DNA from: Clostridia bacterium
GTDB taxonomy: Bacteria > Bacillota > Clostridia > Oscillospirales > CAG-272
NCBI GenBank assembly: GCA_017621415.1
Contig: JAGATD010000045.1
Location: 73,270-137,269, forward strand
Direction: 5' to 3'
DNA: 64,000 nt
Part shown: piece by piece, positions 1 to 7,600 of the stretch
Layout of the letters: every line of letters starts with the position of its first letter
Numbering within the stretch: position 1 is the first letter of the stretch
Made by a program: the position numbers and the translations under genes
The notes under the pieces: model-generated
The model's database searches: none
Told to the model about the DNA's origin: nothing
What the model saw: only the letters and a program-made list of their open reading frames with translations

Positions 1-612
1 AACCTCGTTTCCGTTATCAAGAACACCCTTGCTTATCGCAACTACGTTATACTTGTCAACAAGAGTTACAGGCTCTGCAACACGGTTACCGTTATCATCA
101 TAGTTAAGGAAGAGATCCTGTGCTGCCGCGCCGTAAGAGAGATATCTCTCGTAAAGCTCCTTTTGGGAAAGAGGCTTACCCTCGGTTGCATTTATAACAC
201 CGTCAGAATAGAGTCTTTCATAGAAGTATTCGGCAACACTGTATGTAAATGGATCGCACTGATTATCGCCGGACTTAACAACTATTGTAACATTCTCGCA
301 AATTGCAGATGCGGGAATACCCTCAAGGGTAAACACAAGAGCATTTTTACCGTTTATTGTCTTGCTTTCAGGCTTTGTAACAGTAATTTCAGTACCGTCG
401 GCCTTTGTTACAACAAGCTCAACGTCATCTTTGTTAACAGTTGCAGCATCAACAGCAATCTGAATTGCAGTCTTATCGGTATAAGAAATATTTTTACCGA
501 TAATCTCCGGCTTTACATTTTCCTCTGCTCCTGCGGAAAGAGCAAAAGCAACTCCGAGAACAAACGCAAGGGAGAGTACAAGCAAAGTAATTTTAGAAAA
601 TCTGTTTTTCAT
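1..612 (-). CDS. Secreted protein with YSV(L/A)EY-type N-terminal domain, 3' end cut by window edge
   Basis: The reverse strand is open from an ATG at 612 to the window edge (204 codons, no stop). It begins MKNRFSKITLLVLSLAF and has a typical signal peptide ending near ALSAGA. The mature part has a beta-rich stretch, a YSVAEYFYERL motif near residue 120 and then an AAQDLFLNY segment. The same order (beta-rich stretch, YSVLEY motif, helical segment) is seen in the 670-aa and 525-aa secreted proteins at 10690 and 24823, so this is a third member of that family. Its function is unknown; export and a surface role are inferred from the signal peptide and from LamG-like domains in the two complete members. 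A small peptide gene lies upstream, as with both complete members. Confidence 0.8.
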   Translation of the reverse strand, partial: MKNRFSKITLLVLSLAFVLGVAFALSAGAEENVKPEIIGKNISYTDKTAIQIAVDAATVNKDDVELVVTKADGTEITVTKPESKTINGKNALVFTLEGIPASAICENVTIVVKSGDNQCDPFTYSVAEYFYERLYSDGVINATEGKPLSQKELYERYLSYGAAAQDLFLNYDDNGNRVAEPVTLVDKYNVVAISKGVLDNGNEV

Positions 613-752
613 TTTTTTAACCTTTCTTAAATAATTTTAATGAAATGCCTTGCCTCGCAAGACTTGAAACGAATACTCCGTATTCGCGAAATCCCCTTTC
701 GGGTGTGAAATAAAATTCGCTTTATGTGCCGGGCGCATTCCACTCACTCAGT

Positions 753-810
753 GAATTTCATTTGCGAAGCATATTTCATTCGCAAAGCGAATTTCATTGG
801 CGCTTTGCGC
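753..810. repeat. AATTTCATT palindromic short repeats
   Basis: The 613-810 gap between the peptide gene and the secreted-protein gene holds several copies of an AATTTCATT unit alternating with small GCGAAGC/GCAAAGCG palindromes, ending in GGCGCTTTGCGCC beside the peptide stop codon. No ORF is supported. It looks like a low-complexity interspersed repeat that could fold in the transcript. Confidence 0.6.
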
Positions 811-951
811 CTAGGTCCAGCCGTCGTCATCGGTGTCTTGGTCTTTCCAGCTTGGCGTTTCTCCTGAGGTTGTCAGAATATCCGGCATTCGGAGCAGGAG
901 AAGCTCAATGCTCGCTTCTGAGTAGGGAAGCTTTGAATCCATTTTCTTCAT
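811..951 (-). CDS. Small peptide P1 (46 aa), DI-T-SG...GW family
   Basis: The ATG at 951 has AGGTGAT about five bases upstream. The 46-aa product starts MKKMDSKLPYSEASIELLLL, then has MPDILTTSGE and an acidic tail ending DDDGWT. It has no signal peptide and no membrane segment. Two other peptides in the window (24644, 12771) share the plan: a basic or polar start, a short hydrophobic segment with an I/L-E pair, D(I/V)(L/V)TSG, a Gly/Asp-rich tail and a terminal G-W or G-F-W. All three lie just upstream of a secreted protein of the YSV(L/A)EY family. I recall similar uncharacterised peptides from other gut Clostridia. No maturation enzyme of a known RiPP class is nearby. The function is unknown. 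Confidence 0.75.
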   Translation of the reverse strand: MKKMDSKLPYSEASIELLLLRMPDILTTSGETPSWKDQDTDDDGWT

Positions 952-1006
952 AACATCACCTTTCGGGGCAGTATTTTGTCGATAACCATTGCCCTCCGTC
1001 GTTATA

Positions 1007-1035
1007 AGTTTAACACATACGGCTAGATTTGTAAA
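1007..1035 (-). promoter_or_regulatory. Sigma-A-like promoter of peptide P1
   Basis: On the reverse strand TTTACA (1035-1030) and TAAACT (1012-1007) are 17 bases apart, about 56 bases before the P1 start codon. The -10 is imperfect, as expected of an activator-dependent promoter. Confidence 0.5.
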
Positions 1036-1036
1036 T

Positions 1037-1085
1037 GGACTATTCAACTCACTTATCAAAAAAAGGTGGACTTTTCAACTGACTT
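1037..1085 (-). promoter_or_regulatory. Tandem 18-bp direct repeats abutting the P1 -35 box
   Basis: GGACTATTCAACTCACTT (1037-1054) and GGACTTTTCAACTGACTT (1068-1085) match at 16 of 18 positions and start 31 bp apart, about three helical turns. The proximal copy ends one base from the proposed -35. This geometry is typical of AraC/XylS-family activator sites; AraC-family genes lie at 3660 and 13187. The link to either regulator is inference. Confidence 0.55.
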
Positions 1086-1257
1086 TTGGGCAAAATACGG
1101 TATCAAATTGCATTTTTTTACTATATCTTGTTAATATTTAACAAATATTTTAAAACACACTTGTTGATTTTGCTAAGTATAAAAAGCAATAGATATATGA
1201 CACTCATTTTTTTTGTTAAGTTGTTTTACTCAACATAATTTACAGTAATTACGATAG

Positions 1258-1290
1258 TAAAAAAACGGTCTGCGATAGCCGCAGACCGTC
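1258..1290 (-). terminator. Rho-independent terminator of nfnAB
   Basis: ACGGTCTGCG (1265-1274) pairs with CGCAGACCGT (1280-1289) and on the reverse strand is followed by a run of T. It lies 13 bases past the nfnB stop. Confidence 0.85.
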
Positions 1291-1302
1291 AAAAATGGTT
1301 TT

Positions 1303-2715
1303 TTATTTGTTAGAAATATATTCATGAATTGATGCGGCAGCAAGCTTACCTGCTCCCATTGCCGAGATAACCGTTGCGGCACCTGTTACGGCATCACCGC
1401 CGGCATATACACCATCTTTTGTGGTTTTGCCGTTTTCTTCAACTATAATTCCGCCTCTGGAATTTACCTCCAGCCCCTCTGTTGTGGACTTTATAAGCGG
1501 ATTGGGAGTTGTGCCGATAGACATTATAACTGTATCAACATCAATTACAAAATCGCTGCCCTGAATTTCGACAGGACGGCGCCTGCCTCGCTCATCAGGC
1601 TCGCCAAGCTCCATTTTTACACATCTCATACCCGTAACAAATCCGTTTTTCGGGTCTCTCTTATCCTCGGGATTGTTGTAACCTAAAATTTCCTTGGGGT
1701 TTGTAAGTAGGCGGAACTCAATTCCCTCCTCCTCAGCGTGCTCAACCTCCTCACGTCTTGCGGGAAGCTCTTCCATTGAACGGCGGTAAACTATATACAC
1801 CTTTTCAGCCCCCAAGCGAAGCGCAGTTCTTGCCGCATCCATAGCAACATTTCCGCCGCCTACAACGGCAACTCTGCCGCCTTTCATTATAGGGGTATTG
1901 GGGCTTTCAAGATAGGCTTTCATAAGGTTTGAGCGGGTAAGAAATTCGTTTGCCGAATAAACTCCTTTAAGCGATTCTCCGGGAATTCCCATAAAGCTTG
2001 GAAGCCCTGCGCCAGAGCCGATAAACACAGCCTCAAATCCCATTTCAAACAGCTCGTCAACGGTTAAAGTCTTGCCTATGACAACATTTGTTTGCATTTT
2101 TACACCCATCGCCTCAAGATTCTGTACTTCCTTTTTAACAATACTCTTAGGCAAACGGAACTCGGGAATACCGTAAACAAGCACTCCGCCGGCAGTGTGC
2201 AAAGCCTCAAAAACAGTTACGTCATAGCCAAGCTTAGCAAGGTCTCCGGCACATGTAAGACCGGAGGGACCCGAGCCTACAACAGCAACCTTATGTCCGT
2301 TTTTTGGCGCTGTCTCGGGAGCTTTATCGCTATGTAAATTATGCCAATCAGCAACAAATCTTTCAAGCCTGCCTATACCTACCGGCTCACCCTTAATGCC
2401 CCTTACACACTTTGCCTCGCACTGGGTCTCCTGGGGACAAACTCTGCCGCAAACGGCAGGAAGACTTGAGGTCTTCGAAATAATTTCATAAGCCCCCTCA
2501 AAGTCGCCCTCCTTTACCTTAGAGATAAATTCGGGAATATGAATATTTACAGGACAGCCTGTAACACAGGGCATATTTTTACAGTTAAGGCAGCGCAGCG
2601 CCTCATCTATCGCCATTTCTTCGGTATATCCGAGGGCAACCTCGTCAAAGTTATGAGCTCTGACCAAAGGCTCCTGGGTTGGCATTGGATTTTTTTTAAG
2701 TGACATATTAGCCAT
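1303..2715 (-). CDS. nfnB: NfnB, large subunit of NADH-dependent ferredoxin:NADP+ oxidoreductase (GltD-like)
   Basis: The 470-aa product has an N-terminal iron-sulfur region (CLNCKNMPCVTGCPV near residue 43; CGRVCPQETQCEAKC near 89), an FAD Rossmann motif (VVGSGPSGLTCAGDLAKLGY, near 145) and a second nucleotide fold (VAVVGGGNVAMDAARTALRLG, near 283). This is the plan of GltD-like flavoproteins. The partner just upstream is an NfnA-type subunit, so electron-bifurcating transhydrogenase NfnAB (NADPH plus ferredoxin chemistry) fits better than glutamate synthase, whose large subunit is absent here. Start at 2715 is one base after the nfnA stop, with AAAGGGGAGG inside the end of nfnA; a second ATG at 2706 is possible. 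The genes are translationally linked. A cytosolic redox role is inferred from the family. Confidence 0.9.
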   Translation of the reverse strand: MANMSLKKNPMPTQEPLVRAHNFDEVALGYTEEMAIDEALRCLNCKNMPCVTGCPVNIHIPEFISKVKEGDFEGAYEIISKTSSLPAVCGRVCPQETQCEAKCVRGIKGEPVGIGRLERFVADWHNLHSDKAPETAPKNGHKVAVVGSGPSGLTCAGDLAKLGYDVTVFEALHTAGGVLVYGIPEFRLPKSIVKKEVQNLEAMGVKMQTNVVIGKTLTVDELFEMGFEAVFIGSGAGLPSFMGIPGESLKGVYSANEFLTRSNLMKAYLESPNTPIMKGGRVAVVGGGNVAMDAARTALRLGAEKVYIVYRRSMEELPARREEVEHAEEEGIEFRLLTNPKEILGYNNPEDKRDPKNGFVTGMRCVKMELGEPDERGRRRPVEIQGSDFVIDVDTVIMSIGTTPNPLIKSTTEGLEVNSRGGIIVEENGKTTKDGVYAGGDAVTGAATVISAMGAGKLAAASIHEYISNK

Positions 2716-2716
2716 T

Positions 2717-3571
2717 TTATCTTACCTCCCCTTTAAAGAGATTGCAGGCTTCGTCATGAGCATGGCGCTCGAAATCACGGTACATCATGCCTCTTGACAT
2801 AGCCTCGTCAAAATCGACCTCATAGCCGTTAAAGTCGGGACCGTCAACACAGGCAAATTTAGTTACCTTTTTACCGTCGACATTCAGCGTAAGGCGGCAG
2901 CCTCCGCACATTCCCGTGCCGTCAATCATAATGGGATTCATTGAAACGTCGCAGGGAATGCCTGTGGGTCTTGTTGCCTCAACAACAAACTTCATCATAA
3001 TAAGAGGACCGATAGTAATTACCTTATCAAAGCGCTTGCCCTCTGAGAACATCTCGTTAAGAGGAACACACACGTTGCCCTGCCTGCCGTATGAGCCGTC
3101 GTCTGTCATAACGAAGAGCTCCTCAGACACCTCTTTAAACTCATCCTCGAGAATAAGCAAGTCTTTGCTTCTGAATCCTATTACAGATGTAACACGGCAT
3201 CCCGCCTCGTGGAGAGCCTTTGCGACAGGGAGAGCTATTGCGCAACCGACACCTCCGCCGACAATGCACACATTCTTGAGCCCCTCTATATCTGTCGGTA
3301 GACCGAGAGGACCTACAAAATCCGAAATAAATTCACCCTCATTTTTATGATTCAGCTTTTCGGTGGTCGCGCCGACTATCTGAAAAATTATTTTAACTGT
3401 TCCGGCCTCTCTGTCATACCCCGCAACGGTAAGAGGAATACGTTCCCCCTCCTCGTCAACACGCAAAATGATAAATTGACCTGCCCTTGCCTTTTTAGCA
3501 ACAAGCGGCGCCTCAATATCCATCATTGTAACAGTGGGGTTAAGGCTTTTTTTGTTAACTATTCTGTACAT
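2717..3571 (-). CDS. nfnA: NfnA, FAD/NAD-binding small subunit of the Nfn transhydrogenase
   Basis: The 284-aa product belongs to the dihydroorotate-dehydrogenase electron-transfer-subunit/sulfide dehydrogenase family. It has an N-terminal FAD barrel (IPLTVAGYD), a nucleotide-binding VCIVGGGVGCAIALPVA near residue 100, and a C-terminal [2Fe-2S] motif GTGMCGGCRLTL with a further Cys in KFACVDGPDF. Length and domain order match NfnA. AGGAGG lies seven bases before the ATG at 3571. It is the first gene of a two-gene operon with nfnB and has its own promoter. Such complexes balance NADH, NADPH and ferredoxin in anaerobes. Confidence 0.9.
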   Translation of the reverse strand: MYRIVNKKSLNPTVTMMDIEAPLVAKKARAGQFIILRVDEEGERIPLTVAGYDREAGTVKIIFQIVGATTEKLNHKNEGEFISDFVGPLGLPTDIEGLKNVCIVGGGVGCAIALPVAKALHEAGCRVTSVIGFRSKDLLILEDEFKEVSEELFVMTDDGSYGRQGNVCVPLNEMFSEGKRFDKVITIGPLIMMKFVVEATRPTGIPCDVSMNPIMIDGTGMCGGCRLTLNVDGKKVTKFACVDGPDFNGYEVDFDEAMSRGMMYRDFERHAHDEACNLFKGEVR

Positions 3572-3603
3572 AATTTCCTCCTGGAGAAGTAAAGAATGTT
3601 AAT

Positions 3604-3632
3604 ATGATACCATATTTTTATCAACTATTCAA
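3604..3632 (-). promoter_or_regulatory. Promoter of nfnAB
   Basis: On the reverse strand TTGAAT (3632-3627) and TATCAT (3609-3604) are separated by 17 bases, 33 bases before the nfnA start codon. Confidence 0.65.
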
Positions 3633-3659
3633 GACTAAATGCAAAAATATTTAATTTTA

Positions 3660-4478
3660 CTATTCTTTTCCGTGACGTTTTTTATACTGCATGGGGCTTA
3701 TTCCCATTTCCGCCTTAAATGTTCTTGAGAAATTGCTGGGGTCAATGCCAACGCTCTCAGAGATTTCGGCAATAGAGGCATCCGTTTCCAAAAGCAGCTT
3801 GCTCGCCTTTTCTATTCTCAGAGATGTAAGGTACTTGTGAGGGGGAACACCCATAGCCTCCTTGAAAATCAAAGAAAAATAGCATCTGTCAAACCCCACA
3901 TCCGCGGCAATATCGCCAACACTGATATTGTTCTGATATCCCGCCTCGAAAAACCCCAGAGCGCGCTCAAGCCATATATCCTTATCATTTACGCATCTGC
4001 CAAGCATAAAAGCAGAAAGAATTTCGTAAATATATGCGGTACGTCTAAGCTCTGCTCCAAGTCCGTTTTCGCCTTTCATTTCTATCAGCTTTTTAATTAT
4101 CTCGGTTACAATCTCAAATGTCTCGGGTGAAGCAAAGGGACTTTTTTCACTTATTCCGGCACTTTGAAGTATTTCGCCCACTCTGGCACCGCCTAGAATA
4201 CAGAAAAATCCTCGTCTCGGGTAAACCTCGTCTGATGTGAGAAAGGTAACCTGACCGGGGAATGTGGCATAGCAGCATCCGGGCTTTAATTTAAACTCAT
4301 TGCCATTTATCCTCAGAGTTCCGTAGCCCTCGGTATTGCACTCTATTACATAAATATCCCTGATAACAGGTCCGAAAACAGCTCCCGGCTTTATGTCAGC
4401 ATCCTCCTTGCAGTAATAAAGAATAGGCTCGTCTCCCCGGCTTTTCTTTTTGTTTTTCGTGTATTCATAGGTTACCAT
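3660..4478 (-). CDS. AraC-family transcriptional regulator, locus A
   Basis: The 272-aa product has an N-terminal cupin-like sensor region (GYGTLRINGNEFKLKPGCCY) and a C-terminal pair of helix-turn-helix motifs (ISVGDIAADVGFDRCYFSLI; SIAEISESVGIDPSNFSRTF followed by GISPMQYKK), diagnostic of AraC/XylS. GAGAGGT stands seven bases before the ATG. It lies downstream of the 1543-aa lipoprotein gene on the same strand, 169 bases away, so it may be the last gene of locus A. It is similar along its length to the product at 13187, which is divergent from the head of locus A. A local activator of the cassette, perhaps sensing a sugar, is inferred. Confidence 0.85.
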   Translation of the reverse strand: MVTYEYTKNKKKSRGDEPILYYCKEDADIKPGAVFGPVIRDIYVIECNTEGYGTLRINGNEFKLKPGCCYATFPGQVTFLTSDEVYPRRGFFCILGGARVGEILQSAGISEKSPFASPETFEIVTEIIKKLIEMKGENGLGAELRRTAYIYEILSAFMLGRCVNDKDIWLERALGFFEAGYQNNISVGDIAADVGFDRCYFSLIFKEAMGVPPHKYLTSLRIEKASKLLLETDASIAEISESVGIDPSNFSRTFKAEMGISPMQYKKRHGKE

Positions 4479-4600
4479 AACAACTACCTCTCAAAACAAT
4501 TTGAAGATAAATCGGCTATATTATGCCTACATTATACCACAAAAATACGAAAAATAAAAATGCAAAAAAGAAAAAGAATAATGAAAAATAGATAAAATTT

Positions 4601-4630
4601 GTCGACCGTGAATTTTCATCAGCGGTCGAC
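4601..4630 (-). terminator. Inverted repeat after the 1543-aa lipoprotein gene
   Basis: GTCGACCG (4601-4608) pairs with CGGTCGAC (4623-4630). It follows the lipoprotein stop at 4648 on the reverse strand. The tract after the stem is AAATTTTATC, a weak U run, so it may be a leaky terminator or a processing hairpin before the AraC gene. Confidence 0.5.
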
Positions 4631-4647
4631 AAAAGAAATTAAAAATA

Positions 4648-7600
4648 CTATGCCTTGTTCCAGGAATCTTGGTCCGTATTCTCCCCGTTCCCGTATAAAT
4701 CCTCATCCTTTACCTCAACAGACGGATAAAGCTCTGAATCATCTGAGGGCGGAACGGCAGTATCCTCGATATCTGTATATCCAATGTACAAATTATCTAA
4801 ATGCATATAAGACTTTGTCTGTTCCGCATAAAGATAGATAAACGCTCTGTTATCCCAGCTTTTTGAGCTTCTGTCCACAACATTAACACCGGATAGCACA
4901 CAAGCAAGCTCGCCGTTTACGTAAATCTCCACTCCCGAATTTGTCGCTACACCTGCTGTATATCGATAATAGGGGGAAACTATACGTATATTGTACCATT
5001 TATCAGCATCAAGGTAGGGTGTTCCCTCTGCGGGCTCACCGACACAGTTACCAAAATAGACCTTGCCCTCTGAGTTTACCCAAAGTCTTATTTCCGCCTC
5101 TTTTTTTGAATTGGCGAGACGAATGCTTCCAAGCTGGTTCACACCCTCTTCAAGTCCGCCAAACATCATATCCGCCTCAAAAACCGAAGCCGCATTTTTA
5201 AGAACTGTTTGCCCCAGAGCATTGAAGGAATAATGAACATAAGAGTTACCCGAGGAGACTTTCTTAAGCCTAAGCATATATTTTTCCACTTCGGCGGTCG
5301 CGGAGGAATTAAGTCCGTCAATCTTGGGTGTACCCATTCCGTCGTTGTAATCGTATTTGATGTAAGACACACCCTCAAGAGCTCCGGTAAAGAATTGGCC
5401 CTTGCCGTTATTTTCGTCAGCCTCAGGTATCACCATAGCCTCATAGGTTTTGTTCATATAACCCATAAACAGATTGTCGAAGAGGATTTCAACCGCGGTC
5501 TCAGACTTGCCAAGGTAGAAATTAAATCTGTTTGTTCTTCCTGCTCTGGCAGTAAGATTAGTAACTATCAGGTCGGTTACGTGAGTATTGTTAACATATA
5601 CCTTAAACTCCGCGCCTCCGTCGTCATCACAGTAATAGTAATACTCCAATCTGAGCTTATACTTTACTCCCGGCTCGAAATGAGGCGAGCCCTCGTACTC
5701 CTTACCTATATAGGTTGAAAGATAATAGAACTTCTCATCTTCATTATAGCCGATATATATTCTCGCCTCGGTCTCATCAGCGTAAATCGCGAATGAGGCA
5801 GGCAATCTTGACGTGGCCTTATCCAGAGTTATATCCATTTCAAGAACAGACACTCCCTTAGGCATATAGGTAACCATAGGATAGTTGAATGTGATATACT
5901 CATCGCTGTTTCCGTCTAGCTTTTTATAAAGATATGAGCCCTCACGGTTAATTATTTCGGCACTTGGCGCTCTGTCGGCAGGCCAAAGCTGAATTGCGGG
6001 AGGAGCCTCGGTGCCGTCCTTGCGGTATCCGCTCTCATCGCTGTCATAAAAGCCGTTGCTGACATCACCGCTAAACTCGGGGGTGGGAGGCTCGGGAAGC
6101 TCTGCGGGAGCTTCACCCTTTACATATTCCTTTTCTTCATATCCAAGATAGATGTTGTCAAGACACATATAAGCGTTTTCCTCATCCTTGTGGAGATAAA
6201 TATTTATTCTGTCGGATTTATCCGCGCGATTGTTTACATCCGTTACGGCTAGGTCTATAGCGTATTCGTTATCTATATAGACCTTTACTGTAGCGCCGGA
6301 TAAAGATGACTCAGAACAGTAAAATTCAAAACGGAAATTGTACCAGGTATCCTCAGAAAGTCTCGGAGAGCCGCTGAAATGCTCGCCCACCTTGTTACCA
6401 AATCTCAAAGAACCGTTTACATTAAGTATTCTTATCTCAGCTTCTATTCCTCCGCACCAAATACCAAACCTTGTGGGAGATGCGGATTTGACATTTCCGG
6501 TTTTGTAATCAAATTCCACGATACCAACGCAGTTTTCTTCGCTCTTCATAGAATTCTCAAAGCCGTAGGTCAGGTAAGATTCTCTTTTATTATTGAGCTT
6601 ATACCAAAGAACATAGTCGCTTTCGGTAAGCTCAACTAAAACACTGTTGTTTCCGCTGTCCTGTACGGGAGCTTTTTCGTCGCTGTTATAATCATGTCTG
6701 ATTCCTACATAGGACAAATCGTTGAAGTATTTTCCGTTTCCGGGAGAAGCGTCTCCCTCGGGAAGAGTGGGATAATTTTCGGGGTGCCAATTCTCAATCT
6801 TCTCGGTTTCGTGAAGCTCATCGTCCCTCGTCATAGAAATATTATCTATAGTGAGCTTGATTGAGGATGCGCCGGACATCAGCTCTATAAGCCCCTTGCT
6901 CCATCCCTCATCACTATATGTAGCATCAGAGTTTCCCATATCGCCAACATATTTGTTGTTCACATAAACCATACAAACATTGAGAAGAGTATTTTTGTAA
7001 TACTCAAAGCGCAGATTATACCATTTATCCGCATCAAGCTCAATATTAGGATTAGTCTCGAAGCAGAGTTTACCGCGAGTGTTTTTGTTTAACGTCGCGT
7101 AATAGAATCGTCCGCCGTCATTGTACATGGAGATCTTAACCTTTTGCCCGGTAGCCTCTTCTGCAAAGCTCTTACCGTCGTATTTGAAATCCAACGATAG
7201 CACGAACCTTGTGTTCTCCTTACTTCCCGCTGTGCGGAAGCCAAGATAACCGGCGCTTCCCGACTCTCGTTTGCCGAAAACAAGCTGCTTTTCATCATTT
7301 ATGTATGAATAAGCATAATTTTTATGCTCAAGATCCTCGGGGCTTGTATCAAGCTCAACACGCCAGCTTCCAAGAATAGCTTTCTCAACGCTTCCGCCGT
7401 CAAAGGTTGCAACTCCGGCTGACACAACTCCTGTCTTGATAATCTCGCCCATTCCGCTCAGCAAATCGTTGAAACGTGCGGCATCACCCTTACCGAACAG
7501 ATCAACCTTATGTTTACGAAGACCCATGGCGCTGTATATACTGTTAATCAAGCTGATAGAGGACAGTGATGTGGAGTTAACATCACCCTCATTTATACCT

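Noticed and set aside
726..953. A 75-codon plus-strand frame opposite P1
   Set aside because: Its sequence is a translation of AATTTCATT repeats followed by the antisense of P1, without a ribosome site.
1303..3571. Glutamate synthase small subunit (GltD) as the call for the 470-aa flavoprotein
   Set aside because: No GltB large subunit is adjacent, and the linked 284-aa FAD/[2Fe-2S] subunit fits NfnA, so NfnAB is the better call.
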